Shown: positions 17,247-26,264, counted from the first letter of the stretch. The stretch: DNA of 64,000 bases from Polaribacter sp. Q13 (GCF_016858305.2 NZ_CP074436.1:3244001-3308000), one strand, 5' to 3'. Translations and numbers: made by a program. The notes: generated by a model from the sequence alone, not told the origin.

Positions 17247-18479
17247 ATGAAATTTTTATATGATCTTGTTGTTTTTAAAGCAATTTTTCTTTTACCAATT
17301 GTAGCTCTTTTTAATAAAAAAATAAAACTTTTTATTGATGGAAGAAAAGAAACGTTTTCTAAAATAGCTTCCTTAAAAAACGAAAATACAATTTGGTTTC
17401 ATGCTGCTTCTTTAGGGGAGTTTGAGCAGGCAAGACCAATTATCGAAGAAATTAAAAAAGAGTACCCAACTTATAAAATTTTAGTCACTTTTTTTTCCCC
17501 TTCTGGGTATGAAATTAGAAAAGACTATAATTTAGCAGATGTTATTTGTTATTTGCCTTTAGATTCTAAATCGAATGCAAGAAAATTTGTAGAAATTGTA
17601 AACCCAAAGCTAGCAGTTTTTATTAAATATGAATTTTGGCCAAATCTTTTAGGTGAATTAAAATCAAAAGAAATTCCTACTATTTTAGTTTCTGGTATTT
17701 TAAGAGAGAAGCAACTTTTCTTTAAAAGTTATGGCGGTTTTATGAGAGATTCATTACAGGCCTTTCATTACTTTTTTGTGCAAGATGAAAATTCTAAAAA
17801 ATTATTGAATTCAATTAATTTTAAGAACGTTACCATTGCAGGAGATACTCGTTTTGATAGAGTTTCTAAAATACTAGAACAAGATAATTCGTTAGATTTT
17901 ATCAATCAATTTAAAAACAATAAATATACAGTTGTAGCGGGAAGTACTTGGCAAGAAGATGAAACGTTATTGGTAAATTACATTAATAATAAAGCATCTG
18001 AAGATGAAAAATTTATTATTGCGCCTCATAATATTAAGAATGATGCAATTTTAGAATTACAGAAATCGATAAACAAAAAAACTGTTTTATTTTCCGCAAA
18101 AGCGGATAAAAACCTAGCTGAATACCAGGTTTTTATTATTGATACGATTGGTATTTTAACCAAAATTTATGCTGGGGCAGATTTGGCGTATGTTGGTGGA
18201 GGTTTAAAAACAGGTTTACATAATATTTTAGAACCTGCAACTTTCGGAATTCCTGTTATTATTGGTGATAAGTTCGACAAATTTAAAGAAGCTGTAGATT
18301 TAGTGAAAATTGGAGGTTGTATTTCAATCAAAAATCAAGAAGAATTTACATCAAATTTTATCAGTTTAAAAAATGATGAAAACTTTAGGAAATTAACAGG
18401 AGTCATTAATAAAAGATATATTCAAGATCATCTTGGAGCTACAAAATTAATTATGAATTATTTAAAAGATAAAATTTAA
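17247..18479 (+). CDS. waaA: 3-deoxy-D-manno-octulosonic acid (Kdo) transferase WaaA
   Basis: A GT30 enzyme that transfers Kdo to lipid IVA in LPS synthesis. The N-terminus has a membrane anchor (about residues 3-22), the acceptor-binding FHAASLGEFEQARPII motif follows, and the C-terminal donor half shows YVGGGLKTGLHNILEP and FGIPVIIG. Length is 410 aa, normal. The next gene begins 2 bases after its stop, so it appears to lead a waaA-yeeE-yedE-moaA transcript. Confidence 0.93.
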   Translation: MKFLYDLVVFKAIFLLPIVALFNKKIKLFIDGRKETFSKIASLKNENTIWFHAASLGEFEQARPIIEEIKKEYPTYKILVTFFSPSGYEIRKDYNLADVICYLPLDSKSNARKFVEIVNPKLAVFIKYEFWPNLLGELKSKEIPTILVSGILREKQLFFKSYGGFMRDSLQAFHYFFVQDENSKKLLNSINFKNVTIAGDTRFDRVSKILEQDNSLDFINQFKNNKYTVVAGSTWQEDETLLVNYINNKASEDEKFIIAPHNIKNDAILELQKSINKKTVLFSAKADKNLAEYQVFIIDTIGILTKIYAGADLAYVGGGLKTGLHNILEPATFGIPVIIGDKFDKFKEAVDLVKIGGCISIKNQEEFTSNFISLKNDENFRKLTGVINKRYIQDHLGATKLIMNYLKDKI

Positions 18480-18480
18480 A

Positions 18481-19038
18481 ATGAATTTTATATTACAACC
18501 TTGGGCTTGGTATGTGGGAGGCCCACTTATAGCTATTTCGCTATTATTATATTTTTATTTTGGTAAAAACTTTGGCGCTTCAAAAAATTTTGAAACGCTT
18601 TGTACTTTGGCAGGTGCCGATAAGTTTTCCGATTATTTTAAGAAAGATTGGAAAGATAGAGATTTTGCATTGATGTTTGTAGTTGGGTTAATTATTGGAG
18701 GTTTTATTTCTGCAAAGTATTTAATTCCCAATCAAGATATAGATTTGAACCCGAAAACGGTTAAAGAATTAACAGATTTAGGGTTTGCCAATATTGGAAA
18801 TCAATATTTTCCAGATGAGATTTTTGGAGCCGAATCCTTTTTATCCATTAAAGGTTTTTTAATTTTACTAGTTTCAGGAATTCTAGTTGGTTTTGGAACT
18901 CGTTATGCTGGTGGTTGTACTTCTGGACATGCAATTACAGGTTTAAGTAGTTTGCAATTACCGTCTTTATTGTCTGTAATAGGCTTTTTTATTGGTGGTA
19001 TTATTGCTACTTGGGTTATAATTCCAATTTTATTTTAG
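18481..19038 (+). CDS. YeeE/YedE-family sulfur transporter, first half
   Basis: A 185-aa membrane protein with about four to five helices and the conserved cysteine motif GFGTRYAGGCTSGHAI near residue 140. In the YeeE/YedE family such cysteines relay thiosulfate or related sulfur compounds across the inner membrane. It is paired with the next gene, which supplies the second half; many bacteria split the transporter in this way. Spacing is 2 bases to waaA and 2 bases to the partner. Confidence 0.85.
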   Translation: MNFILQPWAWYVGGPLIAISLLLYFYFGKNFGASKNFETLCTLAGADKFSDYFKKDWKDRDFALMFVVGLIIGGFISAKYLIPNQDIDLNPKTVKELTDLGFANIGNQYFPDEIFGAESFLSIKGFLILLVSGILVGFGTRYAGGCTSGHAITGLSSLQLPSLLSVIGFFIGGIIATWVIIPILF

Positions 19039-19040
19039 GT

Positions 19041-19454
19041 ATGAAAAATATTAAATTTTTAGTATTAGGAATCTTTTTTGCTATTGTTCTTAGTAAATCA
19101 CAGGCCATTTCTTGGTATCGTTTTTACGAAATGTTTAAGTTTCAATCTTTTCATATGTATGGAATTATTGGGGGCGCAGTTGTTATCTCTGCAATATTTA
19201 TGCAATTGTTTAAAAAAGGAGTTATAAAAGATATTGATGGTAATAAAATTGTTCCAGAGAAAAAGAAAAAAGGGGTTATAAGTACTCTTTTAGGAGGAAC
19301 ATTTTTTGGTTTAGGTTGGGGGATTTCTGGGGCTTGTGCAGCACCAATTTTTGTGATTCTTGGGTTTAAATTAGTACCGGCAATTATTTTATTAGTTGGT
19401 GCACTTTTAGGAACATTTATCTACGGAATTTTAAGTAAAAAATTACCTAATTAA
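19041..19454 (+). CDS. YeeE/YedE-family sulfur transporter, second half (DUF6691-like)
   Basis: A 137-aa membrane protein with about four helices. The motif GTFFGLGWGISGACAAPIFV carries the conserved Gly-Ala-Cys of the family. I chose the ATG at 19041, directly after the upstream stop, over an overlapping in-frame start at 19011. It likely forms one transporter with the preceding gene. moaA begins at the next base, so sulfur uptake and molybdopterin synthesis may be co-expressed. Confidence 0.82.
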   Translation: MKNIKFLVLGIFFAIVLSKSQAISWYRFYEMFKFQSFHMYGIIGGAVVISAIFMQLFKKGVIKDIDGNKIVPEKKKKGVISTLLGGTFFGLGWGISGACAAPIFVILGFKLVPAIILLVGALLGTFIYGILSKKLPN

Positions 19455-20447
19455 ATGAGCAAACTCGTAGACAATTTTGGACGTCAAATGGAATACGTAA
19501 GATTGGCAGTAACTGATCGTTGTAATTTGCGTTGCCAATATTGTATGCCCGCTCATGGAATAGATATTGTTCCTAGGCAAGAACTACTTACTTTTAAAGA
19601 AATGTATCGCTTAATTAGGGTGTTAACAGAATTGGGTGTTAATAAAGTCCGTTTAACTGGTGGAGAACCTTTTGTTCGTAAAGATTTTGTTGGTTTTTTA
19701 GAAATGTTGTCTTATAACGATTTGTTAGAAGCAATTAATATTACTACAAATGGAGCTTTAATTTCTCATCATATTGATAAAATTGAAAAGCTAAAAAAAG
19801 TAAAAAACATCAATTTAAGTATTGATAGTTTAGATAGAGAAAAGTTTGCCAAAATTACAAGAAGAGATGTATATCCGGAGGTTTATAAAACCTTTAAGTT
19901 ACTTGAAAAAAGTAGTTTGAATTTAAAACTGAATGTAGTAGTGCAATCTGGTTTTAATACGGATGAAATTGTAGATTTTGTAAGATTGACAAAAGACAAA
20001 AATGTTGCGGTTCGTTTTATTGAAGAAATGCCTTTTAACGGAAAAGGACAACGCGATATGAAAGAAAATTGGACTTTCAATAAGATTTTAAATGAAGTAA
20101 AAACGGAGTTTGATGTAAAGGAAATCCAATCAGAAAAATCATCAACTTCTAGAAATTATAAAGTAGACAACCATTTAGGAACTTTTGGGATTATTCCTGC
20201 ATTTACCAGAACTATTTGTAATGATTGTAATAGAATAAGAATAACATCAACAGGAACATTTAAAAATTGTTTGTTTGATGATGGTGTTTTTAATTTAAGA
20301 GATTTTATAAGGAAAGGAGCTTCTAATGACGATTTAAAAGAACTGTTTTTAGGTTTGGTAAAACAGAAGCCTGAAAATGGTTTTATAGCAGAAGCGAATA
20401 GAAAGGATGGTGGTGCTTCAGAAAGTATGAGTACCATTGGAGGATAG
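19455..20447 (+). CDS. moaA: GTP 3',8-cyclase MoaA
   Basis: Radical SAM enzyme that, with MoaC, converts GTP to cyclic pyranopterin monophosphate. The radical SAM cluster is Cys23, Cys27 and Cys30 (DRCNLRCQYC). The C-terminal cluster is in TICNDCNRIRITSTGTFKNC, and the protein ends with the functionally important Gly-Gly (STIGG). At 330 aa it is a normal length. It abuts the YedE-like gene and precedes moeA by 88 bases. Confidence 0.96.
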   Translation: MSKLVDNFGRQMEYVRLAVTDRCNLRCQYCMPAHGIDIVPRQELLTFKEMYRLIRVLTELGVNKVRLTGGEPFVRKDFVGFLEMLSYNDLLEAINITTNGALISHHIDKIEKLKKVKNINLSIDSLDREKFAKITRRDVYPEVYKTFKLLEKSSLNLKLNVVVQSGFNTDEIVDFVRLTKDKNVAVRFIEEMPFNGKGQRDMKENWTFNKILNEVKTEFDVKEIQSEKSSTSRNYKVDNHLGTFGIIPAFTRTICNDCNRIRITSTGTFKNCLFDDGVFNLRDFIRKGASNDDLKELFLGLVKQKPENGFIAEANRKDGGASESMSTIGG

Positions 20448-20455
20448 CAAAAGTG

Positions 20456-20507
20456 TAATCGTGTAAGTGTTTAATTGTGTATACTAGGTTTAACAATTAC
20501 ACGATTA
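20456..20507. repeat. 11-bp inverted repeat between moaA and moeA
   Basis: TAATCGTGTAA (20456-20466) and TTACACGATTA (20497-20507) are perfect reverse complements with a 30-base spacer. There is no T-run, so it is either an RNA fold in the moaA-moeA transcript or an operator; I cannot tell which. Confidence 0.5.
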
Positions 20508-20535
20508 AGCATAAGAAAAATACAGATTTAAAATA

Positions 20536-21723
20536 ATGATTTCAGTAAAAGAAGCTTTACAAACCATTTTAAATTCAACGCAAAATTTTGAATTGGAAGA
20601 AATTCCGTTTATAAAATCTGTAGGTAGAATTTTAAAAGAAACTATTGTTGCAGACAGAGATTTTCCACCATTTAATAGAGTTTCTATGGATGGAATTGCA
20701 ATTGATTTTTTACAATTTAAAAACGGACAACGAGATTTTAAAATAGAAGGAATTCAAGCTGCAGGGAGTAAACAAATTACACTTCAAAATTCTGAAAATT
20801 GCATTGAAGTAATGACAGGAGCGGTTTTACCTAATAATGTAAATACGGTTATTAGATATGAAGATGTAGAAATTAAAAATGGAAAAGCAAGAGTGAATAT
20901 AGAAACGGTCTGCGACCGTCAAAATGTGCATGCAAAAGGAAAAGATGGAAAAGTTGGAGATGTGTTGATTACAAAAAATACAATAATTTCTGCTGCAGAA
21001 ATTGGTGTATTAGCAACGGTTGGTAAATCGACAGTAAAAGTTGCAAAACAACCCAAAGTAATGATTGTTTCTACAGGTGATGAATTGGTAGGTGTTGATG
21101 AGATTCCGCTCGAACATCAAATTAGAAGAAGCAACGTGTTTACATTAGTGTCTTTGTTAGAAAGATTGAATATTCCTTCAGAAACAGCTCATATTGCAGA
21201 TGATAAACCTATTTTAAAGTCGAAAATAGAAAGTTACTTACAAGAATATGATGTATTGCTTTTTAGTGGAGCCGTCAGTAAAGGGAAATATGATTTTTTA
21301 CCTGAAGTTTTTGATGAATTAGGCGTAGAAAAACTGTTTCATAAAGTTGCTCAAAGACCAGGGAAACCTTTCTTTTATGGTAAAACGGATATCTGTAATG
21401 TCTTCGGGTTTCCTGGGAATCCAATTTCTACTTTTGTAAATTGTTTGGCGTATTTTTATCCTTGGTATTATAAATCTATAGGAATAAAGATGGAAGCTGA
21501 AACAGCAATATTAAATGCTGATGTTTCTTTTAAACCTAATTTAACGTACTTTTTACAAGTAAAATTAAGTTCGAAGTTTGGGCATTTAATTGCCACTCCA
21601 ATTAATGGAAATGGTTCTGGAGACTTAGCAAGTTTGGTAAAAACAGATGCTTTTATTCAATTACCAAATGATAAAATAGCGTTTAAAAAAGGGGAAGTTT
21701 TTCCGGTTTTAAAGTATAGGTAA
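20536..21723 (+). CDS. moeA: Molybdopterin molybdotransferase MoeA
   Basis: MoeA inserts molybdate into adenylated molybdopterin. The N-terminal FNRVSMDGIAIDF block, the central MIVSTGDELVG motif of the MoCF-binding domain, GAVSKGKYDFLPEVF and QRPGKPFFYGK are all present. Length is 395 aa, full size. It belongs to the Moco group moaA-moeA-moaC-mobA, all on the plus strand but separated by repeat elements. Confidence 0.95.
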   Translation: MISVKEALQTILNSTQNFELEEIPFIKSVGRILKETIVADRDFPPFNRVSMDGIAIDFLQFKNGQRDFKIEGIQAAGSKQITLQNSENCIEVMTGAVLPNNVNTVIRYEDVEIKNGKARVNIETVCDRQNVHAKGKDGKVGDVLITKNTIISAAEIGVLATVGKSTVKVAKQPKVMIVSTGDELVGVDEIPLEHQIRRSNVFTLVSLLERLNIPSETAHIADDKPILKSKIESYLQEYDVLLFSGAVSKGKYDFLPEVFDELGVEKLFHKVAQRPGKPFFYGKTDICNVFGFPGNPISTFVNCLAYFYPWYYKSIGIKMEAETAILNADVSFKPNLTYFLQVKLSSKFGHLIATPINGNGSGDLASLVKTDAFIQLPNDKIAFKKGEVFPVLKYR

Positions 21724-21740
21724 TTATAGCTTTTTATACA

Positions 21741-21873
21741 CTGTCAGTTCGAGGGGATTTTGAGGTACGAAAAATTTGAATCGAGAACCTTTTTAGAAGG
21801 TGGAGATTATAAATAATTAACAAAACTTCTCGATACAAAATTCTTGAAAAAAGAATTTCACTCGAAGTGACAT
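21741..21873. repeat. Palindromic repeat element without a gene
   Basis: The left arm starts CTGTCAGTTCGAGG and the right arm reads TTCTCGATACAA...CACTCGAAGTGACA. The arms are imperfect inverted repeats and match those flanking the GIY-YIG gene just downstream. The 40-base centre shows no coding sequence. Confidence 0.75.
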
Positions 21874-21900
21874 TGTGTTTATCTGTTTGTAATTGAAATA

Positions 21901-22309
21901 CTGTCAGTTCGAGTGATTTCGATTTTTTATCGGAATTGTATCGAGAACATTTTAATCTAAAACCATGAAAATCTATTATGTTTATATTTTGAAATGCTCG
22001 GATAACACCTATTATACAGGTTTTACTTCAAATCTAGAGAAACGTTTTTTTGAACATCAACAAGGAAAGCATATAGAAAGTTACACATACAAAAGACAAC
22101 CTTTAGAATTAGTCTTTTATTGCGAATTTACAGTTGCTGGATTTGCAATTGACACCGAAAAGCAAATAAAAAATGGTCTAAGGCTAAAAAGGAGGCATTA
22201 ATTAATGATGAGTATGAAAAACTTCCTAATTTAGCAAAGAAGAAATTTAAATAATAAAAAGCTTCTCGATACAAAATTCTTGAAAAAATAATTTCATTCG
22301 AAGTGACTG
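21901..22309. mobile_element. Palindromic-repeat element carrying a GIY-YIG gene
   Basis: Left arm 21901-21949 (CTGTCAGTTCGAGTG...TTGTATCGAGAACA) and right arm 22262-22308 (CTTCTCGATACAA...TCATTCGAAGTGAC) are imperfect inverted repeats that bracket the nuclease gene. Each arm also has its own small hairpin (for example CGATTTTTTATCG). A further left arm follows at 22337-22385, so the stretch 21824-21951 and the stretch 22260-22385 form direct repeats on both sides of the gene. Calling it mobile is inference from this layout. Confidence 0.6.
21965..22254 (+). pseudogene. GIY-YIG nuclease-family gene with a frameshift in a poly-A run
   Basis: The open frame from 21965 stops at 22201 after 78 aa. 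Its N-terminus YYVYILKCSDNTYYTGFTSNL is a clear GIY-YIG domain. The last residues (KNGLRLKRRH) do not fit the family, but from the A6 run at 22168-22173 the +1-shifted frame reads KKWSKAKKEALINDEYEKL and ends at 22254, the usual C-terminus. One added A restores a full-length protein of about 96 aa. This could be a real inactivating deletion, a sequencing error, or transcriptional slippage. Confidence 0.8.
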
Positions 22310-22336
22310 TGTGTTTATCAATTTGTAATTTACATA

Positions 22337-22385
22337 CTGTCAGTTTGAGTGATTCCGATTTTTCATCGGAATTGTATCGAGAACA
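22337..22385. repeat. Solitary left arm of the palindromic element
   Basis: CTGTCAGTTTGAGTG followed by the hairpin TCCGATTTTTCATCGGA and TTGTATCGAGAACA closely copies the arm at 21901-21949. It ends 14 bases before the moaC start codon and therefore forms most of the moaC leader. Confidence 0.75.
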
Positions 22386-22399
22386 TATAGATATAAATA

Positions 22400-22879
22400 A
22401 TGAGTGATTTTACCCACATAAACAAAAAAGGAAATCCTAAAATGGTAAATGTTTCTGATAAGAAAATTACCAAAAGAACGGCAATTGCAAAAGCAACGAT
22501 GTTTTTAGGAAAAGAAGTCATTGCTCATTTTACAAATGATGAGTTATTTACTAAAAAAGGACCTGTTTTTCAAACGGCAATTATTGCCGGAATTCAAGGA
22601 GTAAAAAAAACATCAGAATTAATACCAATGTGCCATCCGCTATTGATTAATGGGGTAAATATTGATATCAATATTATAGATTCAGAAAGTGTTGAAGTTC
22701 TTTGTGAAGTTACAATTACAGGTAAAACCGGTGTAGAAATGGAAGCTTTAACAGGTGCAAATATTACGTGTTTAACCATTTATGATATGTGTAAAAGCAT
22801 CAGTCAGAAAATGGTAATTAAAGAAGTAAAGTTATTAGAAAAAACAGGTGGTAAGTCTGATATTAAAAGCCCTTCTTAA
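22400..22879 (+). CDS. moaC: Cyclic pyranopterin monophosphate synthase MoaC
   Basis: MoaC acts after MoaA to form cPMP. The conserved MCHPLLINGVNIDI segment and the EMEALTGANITCLTIYDMCK block with its active-site lysine are present. Length is 159 aa, typical for the single-domain protein. Its upstream region is occupied by a palindromic repeat arm, so its promoter has to lie within or before that repeat unless it is read from moeA. Confidence 0.95.
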   Translation: MSDFTHINKKGNPKMVNVSDKKITKRTAIAKATMFLGKEVIAHFTNDELFTKKGPVFQTAIIAGIQGVKKTSELIPMCHPLLINGVNIDINIIDSESVEVLCEVTITGKTGVEMEALTGANITCLTIYDMCKSISQKMVIKEVKLLEKTGGKSDIKSPS

Positions 22880-22931
22880 TCTTCCCGAAGGGAAGAAACA
22901 CTCTTATGTTATTTTTGATATAAAAGTGAAC

Positions 22932-23125
22932 CTGTCATTCCGAAATGAGACTTTTTAGTCGATTGAGGAATCTAATTTTTAAAGTATATATTGTAACGGT
23001 TAACTAATTCGGCACAGTTTTGTTGTTTCTTCTTAAGGGGAGACCGCATAAGATTACAAATTTTTGGAGTTCTAAATGATGAGATTTCTAGATCGCTTAA
23101 AAAAAAGCTCATTTCTAAATGACAA
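22932..23125. repeat. Imperfect inverted-repeat element between moaC and mobA
   Basis: The left arm CTGTCATTCCGAAATGAGAC (22932-22972 region) and the right arm GAGATTTCT...CATTTCTAAATGACA (23081-23125) are imperfect reverse complements with internal hairpins. The 281-base gap between the two genes contains nothing else I recognise. Confidence 0.65.
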
Positions 23126-23160
23126 TTGTTTTAGAAACAATAAAACAATAAAAGAATAAA

Positions 23161-24282
23161 ATGAAAAAACATAGCAAACATACCAATTTAGAAAGAAGAG
23201 ATAATGATAATTTTGCGCCCAATGAAATTGCAATTTTAGGAACAAATTGTGGAAATATTTCTGATTTAGTTCATAAGGTTTCTCAAAATTTATCGAATTA
23301 TAAATTAGCTTATTTTGATGCTTCTCACGCAAAAGATGTTGCAAAAAATAAGTTGTCTGAATATGTTTTTCATCACGAAGGAAATTTACAAATAACCACT
23401 TCTGGAAATATAAATAAGTTTCAGCAACGTTTAGATTTTGCACCATTCGATTATGTTTTTATCAACGGAAATCATTATCAAGGAGCAAAGCAAATCCTAA
23501 TTTTAGACGAAGCTAAAGAAGCTTCTGTATTAAAAAGATTAGAACAATTAGATCGTATTCAGTTTGTAATAAAACTAAATTCGGAATCTAAATATTTTGA
23601 TTTTTTAGAGGACAAATATCCCCAGATAAAAAATATTACGTGTTACACTATTGATGAAGTTGATGCAATCTCAAATCATATTAAGAACCTAATTCAGGAA
23701 AAAATTGCTCCCGTTAAAGGATTGGTTCTCGTTGGTGGTAAAAGTACACGTATGGGGCAAGATAAATCTAAATTGGATTATTTTGGAAAGCCTCAGAAAG
23801 AAATAGTAAAAGAATTGTTAGAAAGTAACAATTTAGAAACGTTTTATTCCGTTAAACCTTTAAACGAGTCTCGAGGTGATACCGAAAAAGAAGGTGAAAT
23901 CTCTGATAAGTTTATAAATTTAGGTCCGTTTGGCGGAATTTGTTCTGCTTTTCAAAAAGATCCAAATACAGCCTGGTTTGTATTGGCAACCGATGTTCCT
24001 TTTATAAATGCAACGCTTATTCAATTGCTTCTAAAACATAGAGACCCCAGTAAAGTTGCGACAGCAATTAAGGGGAAGGATAAAGATTTTCCAGAGCCTT
24101 TAATTACAATTTATGAGCCAAAAGCGTATTCTGTTTTATTACAATATTTAGCACAAGGTTATTCTTGTCCTAGAAAAGTGCTAATTAATTCGGATGTTGA
24201 AATTTTAGAAATTGATGATGATTTTATCAGAAACATAAATACTCCAGAAGAGTTTAAGGAAGCTAAAAAAGAGCTAAATTAG
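23161..24282 (+). CDS. mobA: Molybdenum cofactor guanylyltransferase MobA with N-terminal MobB-like domain
   Basis: The C-terminal half, from about residue 185, is a MobA nucleotidyltransferase: GLVLVGGKSTRMGQDKSKLD binds GTP and WFVLATDVPF is the metal site. It attaches GMP to molybdopterin. The N-terminal half (AILGTNCGNISDLVHKVSQN and AYFDASHAKD) resembles MobB in layout but has no Walker A lysine, so GTPase activity is unlikely there. Length is 373 aa, roughly twice plain MobA. It closes the Moco group. Confidence 0.85.
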   Translation: MKKHSKHTNLERRDNDNFAPNEIAILGTNCGNISDLVHKVSQNLSNYKLAYFDASHAKDVAKNKLSEYVFHHEGNLQITTSGNINKFQQRLDFAPFDYVFINGNHYQGAKQILILDEAKEASVLKRLEQLDRIQFVIKLNSESKYFDFLEDKYPQIKNITCYTIDEVDAISNHIKNLIQEKIAPVKGLVLVGGKSTRMGQDKSKLDYFGKPQKEIVKELLESNNLETFYSVKPLNESRGDTEKEGEISDKFINLGPFGGICSAFQKDPNTAWFVLATDVPFINATLIQLLLKHRDPSKVATAIKGKDKDFPEPLITIYEPKAYSVLLQYLAQGYSCPRKVLINSDVEILEIDDDFIRNINTPEEFKEAKKELN

Positions 24283-24339
24283 TTGTAAATTAGATTCTTT
24301 AAATTTTTTAGTTTACAGAACCTTAATTTTGAATTAAAA

Positions 24340-24804
24340 ATGAAAACAAAAACTTTATTTTTCTGCACTCTTTTTGGAATTCTTTTTATGAGTTGTGAGC
24401 CTGAACTTTCTACGAAAGATTTTATGGTAGATAGTTGGGAAACTACCTATTTAAAAATAGAAATGTATACTGTTAATAAAACAGACTCTTTGCAGGTTTA
24501 TGAAGATAAATTTGATGATAATCCGGAATTAGTAGCCCAATCTAAATATAATAAAGATGGTACTTTTTCGGCTTGGTTTAAAAATAAAAAAGGAGTGCAA
24601 GTTTCTAGAGCTGATGGAAAGTGGGATGTTATAGGAGATTCTTTAAAAGTAGCTTTTACTTATGGAGGTAGAGATATGAAAGTGAGTTATCATATAACAA
24701 AAACGAATGAAGGTTTTATAGGGAAAAGTAAGTATGATTGGGATGAGGATGGGGATTATGATGATTTGTTAACAATGAAAACCAAGAGAATAAAAATAGA
24801 CTAG
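24340..24804 (+). CDS. Small lipoprotein of unknown function
   Basis: A 154-aa protein with lipobox FMSC (Cys19). The mature part is predicted beta-rich, with GKWDVIGDSLKVAFTYGG resembling lipocalin-like strands seen in Bacteroidota lipoproteins; this is only an impression. The next gene, a histidine kinase, starts 2 bases after its stop, so it may act with or upstream of that sensor. Confidence 0.7.
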   Translation: MKTKTLFFCTLFGILFMSCEPELSTKDFMVDSWETTYLKIEMYTVNKTDSLQVYEDKFDDNPELVAQSKYNKDGTFSAWFKNKKGVQVSRADGKWDVIGDSLKVAFTYGGRDMKVSYHITKTNEGFIGKSKYDWDEDGDYDDLLTMKTKRIKID

Positions 24805-24806
24805 AT

Positions 24807-26264
24807 TTGGCAATTTTAAAAAAGATATCTTTAAGAATACGTATTTTTTTATCAATGATTTTATTGGTGTTGTTGGCATCCGTATTAATTTTGGTAGTCA
24901 CTATTTATCAATATGATGAACAGACAAAAGACTATAATATTCAACGTTTTGAACGTAAGGAAGCAACCACAAAAGAAACGATTGAATTAGAACTTAAAAA
25001 TAAAACAACCTATCCTGTAAATACAGAAAATTTATCTAAAATATTTCAGGAGCGTATTTTTGAAATTTCGTCTATAAACAAATTGAATATTTCTTTTTAC
25101 GATTTACAAGGTAATTTATTAAAATCATCCACTGCAAGTGCCTTTGAAAAAGTGGATTCAAATCCTATTCCGGTGAATGTTTTAAAGGAATTGGCAAATA
25201 ATTCTAATCATAAAATATTAAAAACAAGCGAAGAAAATGGGATTAGTTTTCAATCGTCATTTTCTTTTATTCATGATCCGAAATTTAAAAGAATAGGAAT
25301 ATTAGAACTCCAGTTTACACAAGATAACTCAGAGATAGAACACGAATTAAGAGAATTTATGTTGAGATTAGGGGTGGTTTATATACTTATGTTCTTGATA
25401 GCTATTGCAATAGCTTATTTTTTATCAAGTTATATTACAAGGTCTATAAAAACCATTTCAGAAAAAATGCAGCAAACCCGTTTAAATAAACGGAATGAAA
25501 AAATTATTCTAGACAAGGCGAGCTCAGAAATAGAAATTTTGGTAGAGGCATACAATCACATGATTGATGAATTAGGAGAAAGTGCTGCTAAATTAGCAAA
25601 AAGTGAGCGAGAACAAGCTTGGAGAGAAATGGCAAAACAAGTAGCTCATGAAATAAAGAATCCGCTTACCCCAATGCGTTTAACCGTTCAGAGTTTTGAG
25701 CGAAGATTTGATCCTTTAGATGAAAAGGCAAAAGAGAAGTTAAAAGAATTTTCCCAAACCTTAATACAGCAAATAGATGTAATGAGTTCTATAGCTTCTG
25801 CTTTTTCTGATTTTGCAAAAATGCCAACTCAAAAGAAAGAACAAATAGAATTAATTAGTGTTGTAAAGTTTGCGCTAGATATTTTTACAGAGCGGTATAT
25901 AAAATATTATCCACAAGAAGAAGAGTTATATGCTAATTTAGATAAAACTCAATTGATAAGAGTGGTAACTAATTTAGTTAAAAATGCTATTCAGGCTGTA
26001 GATAAGGAAGAAAACCCTTTAATTGAAGTTAAAATTTTCTCGGAAAATTTAAATATAGTAATTACAGTTTCAGATAATGGAAAAGGAATATCGGAAGATT
26101 TAAAAGATTTAATTTTTGAGCCTAAATTTACAACTAAATCAAGCGGAATGGGATTAGGTTTAGGTATGATAAGGAATATTATAGAGGCTTATGATGGATC
26201 TATCTCTTTTACATCTAAAGAAGGATTAGGAACTGTTTTTACTGTAGTCTTACCAAAAAGTTAA
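24807..26264 (+). CDS. Sensor histidine kinase with HAMP domain
   Basis: A 485-aa membrane kinase: TM1 at about residues 14-33, a periplasmic sensor to about 185, TM2 at about 188-208, HAMP, the phosphoacceptor AHEIKNPLTPMRLTVQSF, and an ATPase domain with NLVKNAIQAV, DNGKGIS and GMGLGLGM. The layout resembles NtrY-type kinases. The start is TTG at 24807, two bases after the lipoprotein stop; a later ATG would cut TM1. No response regulator gene is adjacent. Confidence 0.88.
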   Translation: MAILKKISLRIRIFLSMILLVLLASVLILVVTIYQYDEQTKDYNIQRFERKEATTKETIELELKNKTTYPVNTENLSKIFQERIFEISSINKLNISFYDLQGNLLKSSTASAFEKVDSNPIPVNVLKELANNSNHKILKTSEENGISFQSSFSFIHDPKFKRIGILELQFTQDNSEIEHELREFMLRLGVVYILMFLIAIAIAYFLSSYITRSIKTISEKMQQTRLNKRNEKIILDKASSEIEILVEAYNHMIDELGESAAKLAKSEREQAWREMAKQVAHEIKNPLTPMRLTVQSFERRFDPLDEKAKEKLKEFSQTLIQQIDVMSSIASAFSDFAKMPTQKKEQIELISVVKFALDIFTERYIKYYPQEEELYANLDKTQLIRVVTNLVKNAIQAVDKEENPLIEVKIFSENLNIVITVSDNGKGISEDLKDLIFEPKFTTKSSGMGLGLGMIRNIIEAYDGSISFTSKEGLGTVFTVVLPKS

